A stretch of 64,000 bases of DNA, taken from NCBI GenBank assembly GCA_035565675.1, contig DATMSA010000036.1, positions 1-64,000 of the forward strand, in the 5' to 3' direction. The notes below the pieces were generated by a model. The model was not told the DNA's origin, made no database searches, and saw only the letters and a program-made list of their open reading frames with translations. The first letter of the stretch is position 1; every line of letters starts with the position of its first letter. Made by a program: the position numbers and the translations under genes. Source of the DNA: Capillimicrobium sp035565675 (GTDB lineage: Bacteria; Actinomycetota; Thermoleophilia; Solirubrobacterales; Solirubrobacteraceae). Shown piece after piece: positions 1 through 7,215 of this stretch.

Positions 1-1
1 C

Positions 2-100
2 AACACCCAACGCCTGCACGGCTACCTCGATGACCTCCCACCCGCCGAGTTCGAGCAGAGGTTCTACGCTGCCCGCCAGGGCGACAAGACCCTGGCCTGA
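2..100 (+). mobile_element. IS3-family transposase (OrfB), C-terminal end only
   Basis: The window opens inside a reading frame that gives 32 residues and then stops. It contains RLHGYLDDLPPAEFEQRFYA, the typical C-terminal end of IS3-family OrfB integrases (the segment after the catalytic DDE glutamate). The start and catalytic core lie to the left of the window, so I cannot say whether the element is intact. The stop codon is followed about 15 bases later by a probable right terminal repeat. Confidence 0.8.
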
Positions 101-114
101 TCACAAAACGCCAG

Positions 115-141
115 AGCCTCCATCAGCCCCAGCACGATTCA
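115..141 (+). repeat. Probable right terminal inverted repeat of the IS3 element
   Basis: Just after the transposase stop lies a run read on the opposite strand as TGAATCGTGCTGGGGC followed by TGATGGAGGCTC. IS3-family ends begin with TGA, and actinobacterial members often have a similar sequence with a GATGGAGGC core at this distance from the orfB stop. The left end is outside the window, so the boundary is an inference and no target duplication can be checked. Confidence 0.55.
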
Positions 142-251
142 ACCATCAGCTCCTGGGTCGCCTCTGTCGTCGGCTTGCTCATGACTCCTCCAGCGCGTGT
201 CCGCTTTATGGTCCCGCCCCCATCGTCGATCTCTCGATCACTGGTTGCGAG

Positions 252-270
252 GCGTCTCCTGCAGAGACGC
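252..270. repeat. Short hairpin in the gene-free stretch
   Basis: Perfect 7-base arms GCGTCTC and GAGACGC flank a 5-base loop. No U-run follows and no gene ends nearby, so a role as terminator is not supported. Confidence 0.4.
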
Positions 271-586
271 GCCGGGGCCGCGTAACTCATCGCTCGATCG
301 CCGTCGCAATGTCGCGCTTGCTCAGCGCCGAGTGCGACCACGGTCGCCGCTACGACCTCGACAACGCCACCCGGGACCTCGGGCGGTCCTGCGTGACGCG
401 TTGGCCAGCCGGCGGCTGAGCCGCAATTCGGGGTGGCTCGCCACGCTGCACGAGCCCTGACGACCGCGCTCGCCTGTGCGCTGACGTTTGGCCGGGCCGA
501 CGACGCCTCCCGTCAGCGGCCTACGAGTCCCGGCCGGGCTGGGTCGACGAGCCGCCCGTGCGCCGGGGGCTGAGATCGGCACGAGT

Positions 587-621
587 GGCGAATTACGCCC
601 GCTGAGCGGGCGTAATTCGCC
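587..621. repeat. Perfect 16-bp inverted repeat with 3-base loop
   Basis: GGCGAATTACGCCCGC at 587-602 is followed by TGA and then its exact reverse complement at 606-621. Only CTTT follows, so a classical intrinsic terminator is weakly supported. It could be a terminator for a vanished gene, a mobile-element end or a dispersed hairpin repeat. Confidence 0.75.
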
Positions 622-867
622 TTTCGGAGTCCGGGCATGCGGGTCTTCGTCTGGTCGGGCGACGACGGGCGCGACCGGCTCCTCGTCTTCGTTCGGTCGT
701 CCCCCGGGCGCTCCTGGGGATCGTCACCTCAAGTCTGGGGTCGGGCCTGGGGGTGCCCCCGATGTGCCGCAGCCGACGCTCGCGGATGCTTGCTGCACGG
801 TTCAGCAAGCGAGATCCGGGAGCCGAGGATGCACACCCCAATGAGCAACGCCGCGGAGGCAGGACCG

Positions 868-1188
868 ATGCAGCCGACCATGACCCTTCCGACGATCCAG
901 ATCCGCCTCGCCCGTCCGGACGATGAGGCGACGCTGCTGCGCCTCGCGGCGCTCGACAGCGCGCCCGCCCCGCACGGCGACGTGCTGGTCGCGCCTGTCG
1001 GCGGCGAGATCCTCGCCGCGGTCGCGCTCGACAGCGGCCGGGCGATCGCCGATCCCTTCCGCCACACGGCGGACCTCGTGGAGCTCCTGCACACGCGCGC
1101 CCACCGGATCGGCGAGCGCGGGAGCGATGACGACCGCAAGTGGCGGTCCCTTTGCCGCCTTGCGTCGCCCATCGCGCCGGCCCGGTAG
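868..1188 (+). CDS. Small GNAT-like conserved hypothetical protein
   Basis: 106 residues. The core, starting IQIRLARPDDEATLLRLAAL, resembles the first half of GNAT N-acetyltransferases (R-x-A-x-x-D-D-E-A, then a GGEILAAVAL strand), but the acetyl-CoA loop of a full GNAT is missing. Small proteins of this pattern are common in related actinobacteria and usually have no assigned function. I chose the ATG at 868 because GGAGG lies 8 bases upstream; an in-frame ATG at 841 has no such site. It stands alone. Catalytic activity is unlikely without the rest of the fold. Confidence 0.7.
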   Translation: MQPTMTLPTIQIRLARPDDEATLLRLAALDSAPAPHGDVLVAPVGGEILAAVALDSGRAIADPFRHTADLVELLHTRAHRIGERGSDDDRKWRSLCRLASPIAPAR

Positions 1189-1413
1189 ACCTCCAGCTCC
1201 GGGTGGGCGTCAGACGAGCGCGGCCCGTCGCATCGCGGCGCGCCGCGCCTCGTTCTCCAGCACGGCGAGGCGACGCCGACTCCGCCCGCCGGCGCGGTGT
1301 TAGCGGTCTGTTAGAGGCTCGCTGTACGGTTGCGCGCACCAGTCCCCGCGGCCGGGCCGACGGTGCTCCTCGGCGGTCGCGGCCCGGTCCCGATCACGAA
1401 AGGTCCTCCCCTC

Positions 1414-2037
1414 GTGCGCCTGTCTCGCCTCGCCGCGACCCTCGCGGCGCTGCTCGTGCTCGCCGCCGTCGGTGCCTCCGCCGCAGCGGCCGCGACCGTC
1501 ACCAGGACGGTCCCCGGCGAGTACGTCTTCGCTCACGGGCAGCGGCCCGACGCCCCGGGCAACTGCTCGGCCATCATCTTCGTCCAGTGGGCCGACGTGC
1601 CCGGGACCATCGCGGCGACCGCGCGCTACACCTCGCTCTCGAACGGGTCGTGGGGCGAGCGGGCCGAGACCCGCGAGGCCCCGTTCGACGACACGTACAC
1701 GTGGGTGACCACGTACACGGCCCCGCCCGGGACCCACTGGATCGCGATCGGCAAGGGCTGGTCCGCCGGCCCGCGCCCCAACGACTGCAGCGCGATGTCC
1801 GAGCGTCAGCGGCCGCTGTACCGCGCGCCCGTCACCGTCGAGCTGACGATTCAGGAGCCGCCGGCGTGCGTCGCCGCCAACGCGAGCGTCGCCAAGATCA
1901 CCCGCAGGATCGCGACGCTGCAGAAGCAGTTCGCGCGGGCGTCTGCCAAGCGCAAGCGGTCGCTCAGCCGCAAGCTGGCCGGCGCCAGGCGCGACCTCGC
2001 CCGCGCCCAGGGCGCAGCCGGGCAGCACTGCCCCTGA
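1414..2037 (+). CDS. Secreted protein of unknown function with basic C-terminal coil
   Basis: 207 residues from a GTG start, chosen because it places a clean signal peptide at the very N-terminus: basic VRLSR, a hydrophobic LAALLVLAAVGAS core and an AAAA cleavage zone. The mature part has a beta-rich region with several Trp and Tyr and four or more cysteines, then a basic helical tail (about residues 155-200, rich in Lys/Arg with heptad-like spacing, such as KITRRIATLQKQF). It probably acts outside the membrane. I do not recognise a named family. Reading could start further upstream at 1330, but that would bury the signal peptide. Confidence 0.65.
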   Translation: MRLSRLAATLAALLVLAAVGASAAAAATVTRTVPGEYVFAHGQRPDAPGNCSAIIFVQWADVPGTIAATARYTSLSNGSWGERAETREAPFDDTYTWVTTYTAPPGTHWIAIGKGWSAGPRPNDCSAMSERQRPLYRAPVTVELTIQEPPACVAANASVAKITRRIATLQKQFARASAKRKRSLSRKLAGARRDLARAQGAAGQHCP

Positions 2038-2242
2038 CCTCGCTGCAGGACGACATCTCGCGGACCGGCGGGTGCCCTCACCTGCGCACGCTGGCACGTC
2101 ACCGACACGGAGCGTAGGATCGCCCTGCTGGAGAGACGCTCGGTGCCGCTACGTCGGCGCGTGACCGCCCCGGTGATCGCTGCCGCCGCCTCGTTCCGAC
2201 CCGAGGGCCGCTGGTGTCCAGGTCACCCGGGAGGAGGACGTG

Positions 2243-4414
2243 ATGACGAGCCAGGCGGAGGCGAATGCGGAGGCGAATGCCGCGACCACTTCGGCGGACC
2301 AGCGGGCACGGGAGGTCGAGGAGCAGCTGACCGACGACGAGCGGTTCTCGCTCCTCATCAGCATCTTCGGCCACGTGCCGGGAGGCGCCACCGGAGGGCG
2401 TGACCCGCGGATCCCCGACGAGGTCACGAACATGAGCGCGGGATACACGCCCGGTGTCCCCCGGCTCGGCATCCCGGCGATCCAGAGCAGCGACGCGAGC
2501 ATGGGCGTCACGAACCCCGGCTACCGGCCGGACGACGAGGGCGCGACCGCGTTCCCTGCGCTGATCGCGCTCGGATCGAGCTTCAACCCGGACCTGGTGC
2601 GACGGGGCGGTGAGGCGATCGCCCGCGAGGCGCGGGTCCGTGGGTTCAACGTGCAGCTCGCCGGCGGCTGCAACCTGGCCCGCGACCCGCGCAACGGCCG
2701 CAACTTCGAGTACTACTCCGAGGACCCGTACCTGAGCGCGGTCCTCGCCGCCGAGCAGGTCAACGCCATCCAGAGCCAGGGTGTCGTCTCGACGCTCAAG
2801 CACTACTCGCTCAACTGCAACGAGACGAACCGCCATTGGCTGGACGCGATCATCGATCCCGCCGCCCATCGCGAGTCGGATCTCCTCACGTTCCAGATCG
2901 CGATCGAGCGCTCGCAGCCCGGCGCGATCATGAGCGGCTACAACAAGATCAACGGCGAGTACGCCGGCGGCAACCAGCATCTCCTCAACGACGTCCTGAA
3001 GGGCGCCTGGGGCTACCGGGGCTGGGTCATGTCCGACTGGGGCGCCACGCCGCGGTGGGACTTCGCGCTCAAGGGGCTCGACCAGGAGTCGGGCGTCCAG
3101 GCCGACGCGCTCCTGTGGGGAAAGGAGCCGTTCACGGACGAGCTCGTCGATGCGTACGCCCGGGGCGAGCTGTCCGGGGAACGCCTGTCGGACATGGTCC
3201 GGCGCATCCTCCGTTCGCTCTTCGCGGTCGGCGCCGACCGGTGGGGGCCGGCTCCCGAGGTCGACATGGCCGAGCACCACGCGATCGCGCTCGAGGGGGC
3301 GCGCCAGGGCATCGTGCTCCTGAAGAACGACGGCGCGCTGCCGCTGGCGACCGACCAGCCGGTCAAGGTCGCCGTGATCGGCGGCTACGCCCAGCAGGGG
3401 GTGGTCAGCGGCACCGGCTCGGGCGCCGTCGCCCCGGTGGGCGGTTTCGCCGGCGTCATCAAGATCGGCGGCGCCGGCGTCATGGGGAAGCACCGCAATC
3501 TGTTCCTGTTCCCGCCGTCGCCGCTCGAGGAGCTCCAGAAGGCGCTCCCCCACGCGCAGTTCGACTTCGACCCCGGGTACACGCCGGCCGAGGCGGCGCT
3601 GACGGCGAAGCGCTGCGACGTGGTGATCGCCTTCGGCATCCGCGTCGAGGGAGAGGGATTCGACAGCGCGGACCTCTCGCTCCCGTGGGGCCAGGGCGCC
3701 GTCATCGACGCCGTGGCCTCCGTCAACCCGAACACGATCGTCGTCCTGGAGACGGGGAACCCGGTGTCGATGCCGTGGCGCGACAAGGTGAGGGCGATCG
3801 TGCAGGCCTGGTATCCCGGCCAGGCCGGCGGGCAGGCGATCGCCGACGTGCTGACGGGCGCGGTGAACCCGTCGGGCCGGCTGCCGATCACGTTCCCCGA
3901 GAGCCTCGACCAGACGCCGCGGCCCGAGCTGCCCGGTCTCGGCACGCCGTGGGGAACGCCGGTCACGATCGCCTACGACGAAGGCGCGGAGATCGGGTAC
4001 CGGTGGTTCGCGAAGACGGGCGCGAAGCCGCTGTTCGCGTTCGGCCACGGATTGAGCTACACGACGTTCGAGTACGGCGACCTCGAAGTCGAAGGTGGCG
4101 ACACCGTCACGGCGACGTTCAGCGTGACCAACACCGGCGAGCGGGCCGGCGCCGACGTCCCGCAGCTGTATCTGACCGAGGCGGCCGGCGATCGGCGGAT
4201 GCGCCTGCTCGGCTTCGAGCGGGTCGAGCTCGAGCCCGGCGAGTCGGCGCGGGTGAACCTGACCGCGGACCGCCGCCTGCTGGCGCGCTTCGACGCGGGT
4301 GCGGGACGGTGGCGGATCGACGAAGGCGCCTACCAGGTCGCGCTCGGCCGGTCCGCCGACGCCCTCGACCTCACCGCGCAGACGACGCTGACGGAGGCGC
4401 TCTTCGGAAGCTGA
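2243..4414 (+). CDS. Glycoside hydrolase family 3 (beta-glucosidase-like)
   Basis: 723 residues with the usual GH3 order: a TIM-barrel domain, an alpha/beta sandwich domain and a C-terminal fibronectin III-like domain (FSVTNTGERAGADVPQLYL). Visible motifs include RNFEYYSEDP, STLKHYSLN, IMSGYNKING and VMSDWG, whose Asp (about residue 265) is the expected nucleophile. The sandwich begins near GIVLLKNDGALPL. No signal peptide is seen, so it probably acts inside the cell on short beta-glucosides or xylosides; the exact sugar cannot be told. GAGGAGG at 2231 decides the start: the ATG at 2243 has better spacing than the adjacent GTG at 2240. It stands alone. Confidence 0.93.
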   Translation: MTSQAEANAEANAATTSADQRAREVEEQLTDDERFSLLISIFGHVPGGATGGRDPRIPDEVTNMSAGYTPGVPRLGIPAIQSSDASMGVTNPGYRPDDEGATAFPALIALGSSFNPDLVRRGGEAIAREARVRGFNVQLAGGCNLARDPRNGRNFEYYSEDPYLSAVLAAEQVNAIQSQGVVSTLKHYSLNCNETNRHWLDAIIDPAAHRESDLLTFQIAIERSQPGAIMSGYNKINGEYAGGNQHLLNDVLKGAWGYRGWVMSDWGATPRWDFALKGLDQESGVQADALLWGKEPFTDELVDAYARGELSGERLSDMVRRILRSLFAVGADRWGPAPEVDMAEHHAIALEGARQGIVLLKNDGALPLATDQPVKVAVIGGYAQQGVVSGTGSGAVAPVGGFAGVIKIGGAGVMGKHRNLFLFPPSPLEELQKALPHAQFDFDPGYTPAEAALTAKRCDVVIAFGIRVEGEGFDSADLSLPWGQGAVIDAVASVNPNTIVVLETGNPVSMPWRDKVRAIVQAWYPGQAGGQAIADVLTGAVNPSGRLPITFPESLDQTPRPELPGLGTPWGTPVTIAYDEGAEIGYRWFAKTGAKPLFAFGHGLSYTTFEYGDLEVEGGDTVTATFSVTNTGERAGADVPQLYLTEAAGDRRMRLLGFERVELEPGESARVNLTADRRLLARFDAGAGRWRIDEGAYQVALGRSADALDLTAQTTLTEALFGS

Positions 4415-4429
4415 GCTCCCGTTTCGACG

Positions 4430-4603
4430 CTACGCATCACGGACATCGTCGATGCCGGGCGAGGCGGAGCAACCGCAGGTGCCGGCCTCGTGCTCGGGAC
4501 CGCAGCAGCCCGCCTTGTCGCTGGGCTCGCAGCACGTCGCCTGCGTCTGCGGCGCGCAGCACGAGCTGGTCGCCGTCGGATCGGTGGTGGTCAGCTCAGC
4601 CAT
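4430..4603 (-). pseudogene. Cys-rich 57-residue remnant resembling the ArsM N-terminus
   Basis: A 57-residue frame starts 13 bases inside the end of arsR on the same strand. It has CC pairs at 15-16, 24-25 and 33-34 plus CGC, spaced as SSCCAPQ, ATCCEPS and AGCCGPE. In several actinobacteria a tail like this precedes the methyltransferase domain of ArsM (arsenite S-adenosylmethionine methyltransferase), joined through a segment like DDVREAVRERY. Here the frame stops right after DDVRDA, and only 15 bases separate its stop from the glycoside hydrolase stop. I read it as a truncated arsM that has lost its catalytic domain. A free-standing As(III)-binding peptide is the alternative. Confidence 0.6.
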
Positions 4604-4944
4604 GCGGTCAGCTCCTCCAGGCGCTCCGGGAGCGCGTAGTAGTAGGCCCACAGGCCGCGGCGCTCGCTGTCGACCAGCCCGGCGTCCCTGAGGACCTTCA
4701 GGTGGTGGGAGATCGTCGGCTGCGAGAGCTCGAACAGCGGCACCAGCTCGCAGACGCAGACCTTGCCGGCGTGCTTGCGCAGCACGTCCAGCAGCGTGAG
4801 GCGAACCGGGTCGCCGAGCGCCTTGGCCACGGCGGCCATGCGCTGAGCCTGCTCGCGCTGCACGTCGGGATACACGACCGGGTCGCAGCACGGCTCGCCC
4901 GCAGGGCGCTTGGTCTTCGGGGTGAGCTCCAGATCGACCGCCAT
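4591..4944 (-). CDS. arsR: ArsR/SmtB-family arsenic-responsive repressor
   Basis: 117 residues, the usual size. A winged helix-turn-helix covers about 40-105, with recognition helix LSQPTISHHLKVLRDAGL at 73-90. Candidate As(III) ligands are a CC pair at 19-20 and C63/C65 in KVCVCELV. The N-terminal CC plus the helix Cys recalls the Corynebacterium glutamicum type of site rather than the E. coli one. It is divergent from the aquaporin-arsC operon, with an inverted-repeat operator in the 55-base gap. It should repress both sides and release on binding arsenite. The Cys-rich remnant overlaps its 3' end. Confidence 0.92.
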   Translation of the reverse strand: MAVDLELTPKTKRPAGEPCCDPVVYPDVQREQAQRMAAVAKALGDPVRLTLLDVLRKHAGKVCVCELVPLFELSQPTISHHLKVLRDAGLVDSERRGLWAYYYALPERLEELTAWLS

Positions 4945-4954
4945 CTATATAGGT

Positions 4955-4987
4955 CTATCTATTGAATCGAGAAATGTCAATGGATAG
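4955..4987. promoter_or_regulatory. Probable ArsR operator between divergent ars genes
   Basis: CTATCTATTGA at 4955-4965 and TCAATGGATAG at 4977-4987 form an inverted repeat with 10 of 11 pairs matched and 11 bases between arms. The stretch is unusually A+T-rich for this DNA and lies between the arsR start (4944) and the aquaporin start (5000). ArsR/SmtB operators are commonly A+T-rich imperfect dyads of this size. Confidence 0.75.
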
Positions 4988-4999
4988 CCTCACCCCGGC

Positions 5000-5686
5000 A
5001 TGGGCCGCCCCGACCTCTCGCGCCGCGCGACGACTGAGCTGATCGCCGTCTTCGCGCTGGTGTTCGCGATCGGCAGCGCCGCCGCCGAAGCCGGCTCGGG
5101 GCGCGCCGAGCTCGGGCTCGCCGCGATGGCCGGCGTCTCCGGGCTCGCGATCGCCGCGCTCGTCTACGCCACCGGGCATCTGTCCGGCGCGCACATCAAC
5201 CCGGCGGTGACGATCGCGTTCGCCGCCACGCGCCACTTCCCCCGCCGCGACGCGGTCGCCTACATCGCCGCGCAGCTCGCCGGGGCCGGCCTGGCCGGCC
5301 TGCTGCTGCACGCTTGCTGGCCCGGGGACCCGGGCGACCTGGGCGCCACGGCCATCACCGTCAGCCCCGGCCTCGCGGTCCTCTACGAGCTGCTGCTCAC
5401 CGCGCTGCTGATGTTCGTCATCGTCGCCGTGGCCACCGACACGAGAGCCGTCGGTGCCGGGGCCGCGATCGCCATCGGCGTCGTCGTCGCCCTGGACATC
5501 CTCATCGGCGGCGCCGTCTCCGGTGCCTCGATGAACCCCGCCCGCTCCTTCGGCCCCGCGCTCGGCTCCGGCACCTGGGCCGACTTCTGGGTCTGGATCG
5601 CCGGCCCCATCCCCGGCGCCCTGGTCGGCGCGCTGGCCTACCAGCACGTTCGCGTCCCCCACACCCCGCCCGGAGCCACCCCATGA
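5000..5686 (+). CDS. Aquaporin/MIP-family channel in the arsenic operon
   Basis: 228 residues with six predicted membrane segments and both pore loops: SGAHINPAVT (NPA at 67-69) and SGASMNPARSFGP (NPA at 179-181). MIP channels can pass uncharged arsenite, and an AqpS-type protein replaces ArsB in some operons, where ArsC makes arsenite that leaves through the channel. The position here, directly before arsC with an ATGA overlap and no ArsB/Acr3 gene nearby, supports that role. Selectivity is inferred from context. The start is the ATG just right of the operator. Confidence 0.9.
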   Translation: MGRPDLSRRATTELIAVFALVFAIGSAAAEAGSGRAELGLAAMAGVSGLAIAALVYATGHLSGAHINPAVTIAFAATRHFPRRDAVAYIAAQLAGAGLAGLLLHACWPGDPGDLGATAITVSPGLAVLYELLLTALLMFVIVAVATDTRAVGAGAAIAIGVVVALDILIGGAVSGASMNPARSFGPALGSGTWADFWVWIAGPIPGALVGALAYQHVRVPHTPPGATP

Positions 5687-6072
5687 GCAACGTCCTGTTC
5701 GTCTGCCTGCACAACGCCGGCCGCTCCCAGATGAGCCAGGCGCTCTTCAACCAGGCCGCAGCCGGACGCCATGAAGGCCGCTCGGCCGGCAGCACCCCCG
5801 CCGACCGCGTCCACCCGCAGGTGATCGAGGTCATGGACGAGCTCGGCATCGATCTCCGCGGCGAGACACCCAAGCTCCTCAGCCACGCCATGGCCGAGTG
5901 GGCCGACGTCGTCGTCACGATGGGCTGCGGCGACGCCTGCCCCTACCTCCCCGGCAAGCGCTACCTGGACTGGGACCTCCCCGATCCCGCAGATCGGCCC
6001 ATCGACGCGGTGCGGGCCGTGCGTGACGAGATCGCCAGACGCGTCGCCGATCTGCTCGCCGAACTGGGCTGA
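5683..6072 (+). CDS. arsC: Arsenate reductase, low-molecular-weight phosphatase type
   Basis: 129 residues, full length for the class. The N-terminal loop VCLHNAGRSQMS carries the nucleophile C8 and R14 of the CX5R motif. C82 and C86 (GCGDACPY) are placed like the second and third redox cysteines of thioredoxin-linked ArsC, although the spacing is shorter than in the staphylococcal enzyme. DWDLPDP holds the general acid Asp. It reduces arsenate to arsenite in the cytoplasm. The start overlaps the aquaporin stop (ATGA), so the two genes are coupled. Whether thioredoxin or mycothiol is the reductant cannot be decided here. Confidence 0.93.
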   Translation: MSNVLFVCLHNAGRSQMSQALFNQAAAGRHEGRSAGSTPADRVHPQVIEVMDELGIDLRGETPKLLSHAMAEWADVVVTMGCGDACPYLPGKRYLDWDLPDPADRPIDAVRAVRDEIARRVADLLAELG

Positions 6073-6140
6073 ACCCGCCCGCGGCGGGATCCCGCTCCGG
6101 ACACGGGTAGCCGACGGTCCAACCGTCCAGGCGGCTCCCT

Positions 6141-6479
6141 GTGTCTGGCCAGCCGATCACGTACGACTACGTCGTCGTCGTCGGCTCCCGCGGGAGCCAT
6201 CGTCGCCACGACGTCCAGGAGATCGAGCCCGGCGGCGAGGCCGAGTCCGACGACGCCCTGCTCGACCACATCCGCTCCAACGCCGACACCGCGTTCCACT
6301 TCTGCGGCAGCGCCCGGATGGGCACCGACGAACTGGCCGTCGTCGACCCGCAGCTGCGCGTGCGCGGCGTGGCGCGGCTGCGGGTGATCGACGCGGCGGT
6401 GTTGATGATCGGCGAGTCGGGCGCCGACCTCGTGCGGGGCCGCACGGCGCCGCCTCAGCGCGAGAAGGTGGTCGTGTAG
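6141..6479 (+). pseudogene. GMC oxidoreductase remnant with large internal deletion
   Basis: The frame begins like the FAD-binding start of a GMC (choline dehydrogenase-like) oxidoreductase (YDYVVVVGS) and within about 20 residues jumps to the C-terminal part: EIEPGGEAESDDALLDHI, then FHFCGSARMGTDELAVVDP and LRVRGVARLRVIDAAV. Full members exceed 500 residues; this frame encodes 112. A second small loss is visible where a MP..SGNTNAPT-like segment should precede LMIGESGADLVRG. A perfect 16-bp palindrome sits at 6183-6198, next to the main junction. The product would lack the substrate domain and the catalytic His. Confidence 0.8.
6183..6198. repeat. Perfect 16-bp palindrome at the GMC deletion junction
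   Basis: GGCTCCCG directly followed by CGGGAGCC. It lies where the FAD-motif end of the remnant meets foreign sequence, so it could have promoted the deletion or be a scar of it. Confidence 0.6.
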
Positions 6480-6751
6480 ACGCCGCCGCTGAGCTTGATG
6501 CGCGGACGTGCCTGCGACTGGACCTCGACCCGTCGCTTCCCGTACGTCGAGATGATCGGGGTCCGCGCCGGTCGGTCGAGGGCGTTGTACGAGCACGAGA
6601 AGTTGGGCGTCATGCTCGTCGACTGGCACGTGTACGGATAGCCCTGGATCATCAGGTCCTCGCCAGGGCGCAGCGTCAGCACGCCGGCGGCGCTCGCGGT
6701 CGCCACGACCGCCACCATCGCGGTGACCACACAGGCGATGAAGGTCCGCAT
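6455..6751 (-). CDS. Small secreted protein of unknown function
   Basis: 98 residues. MRTFIACVVTAMVAVVATAS is a clear signal peptide ending near AAG. The mature part has two cysteines (YTCQST and NFSCSY), which could pair, and a basic C-terminal half. The start at 6751 is set by GGGAGGAG 5 bases upstream on the minus strand; a longer frame from 6781 has no such site and would bury the signal. Its 3' end overlaps the GMC remnant on the other strand by 25 bases. Family not recognised. Confidence 0.65.
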   Translation of the reverse strand: MRTFIACVVTAMVAVVATASAAGVLTLRPGEDLMIQGYPYTCQSTSMTPNFSCSYNALDRPARTPIISTYGKRRVEVQSQARPRIKLSGGVYTTTFSR

Positions 6752-6788
6752 GTCACTCCTCCCGTTGAGTTGGAGCGGCACTCTCTCA

Positions 6789-6965
6789 CGTCCGCCGCCT
6801 CGCGATGACGCGGCCGCCGCGGGTTACGGCGGCGCGCGCCGGCATCACTTCGAGCTCACGGACGCCGAAGCGGCCGAGTACGCGACCCACGTCACCGCGG
6901 CGCTCGGCAGCTTCGCGGTCCTCGACGACCTTGACGAGCACGACGAGGTCGACCCGGCGGCGCCG
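6789..6965 (+). pseudogene. Amidase N-terminal remnant (plus strand)
   Basis: In one plus-strand frame the translation includes HHFELTDAEAAEYATHVTAA, followed by LGSFAVLDDLDE. This resembles the N-terminal helical segment of many amidase-signature enzymes (a stretch like LTDEEAAEYxxLVxxxLxxYDxLDEL). It has no good start and breaks off at about 6965 without the catalytic region. A matching middle fragment of an amidase lies immediately downstream in inverted orientation, which suggests both come from one rearranged gene. Similarity is judged by eye. Confidence 0.5.
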
Positions 6966-7022
6966 GCCAGCCGCTGCGCCTCGGCACGCGCATGATGGAC
7001 GGCTTCGTCGCGATCCGGACGC

Positions 7023-7213
7023 GACCTCGCCGGCGGCCACGAGCGCGGCGCTGCCGCTCGACGACCCGGGACGTGCGCGGGGTCGCGCGGGTTCAGCAAC
7101 GGGGGCTCGAAGCCACCGACGAAGCCGCCGCCGTCGAAGCAGAAGGCCGGCACGGCTGAGCGGCCGATGATCTCCGCGCCGGCGTCGAGGATCCGGGTCA
7201 CGACGCCGTGCAG
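7023..7213 (-). pseudogene. Amidase central remnant (minus strand), frameshifted
   Basis: Minus-strand translation gives VVTRILDAGAEIIGRSAVPA, then LLNPRDPAHVPG, and after a shift of frame near 7066-7070 SSSGSAALVAAGEV. These follow the order of the amidase signature family: the GAxIxGK segment, NPxxPxxVPGGSSSGSA and the start of the helix before the catalytic Ser. About 4 bases appear lost at the glycine-serine loop, and the catalytic GGSIR segment is absent. The remnant abuts the stop of the cupin gene at 7216. Confidence 0.6.
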
Positions 7214-7215
7214 CG

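Larger units (their letters stand above)
142..867. other. Gene-free stretch next to the IS end
   Basis: About 725 bases with no frame that looks like a conserved protein. Open frames here are short, overlap each other on both strands and have arginine/proline-rich, low-complexity translations, as expected of antisense frames in G+C-rich DNA. The stretch holds two clear inverted repeats, at 252-270 and 587-621. It may be decayed DNA flanking the insertion element. Confidence 0.6.

Noticed and set aside
2099..4048. 649-residue minus-strand frame under the glycoside hydrolase
   Set aside because: It is antisense to a clear GH3 gene, has no domain and has the skewed composition of a shadow frame.
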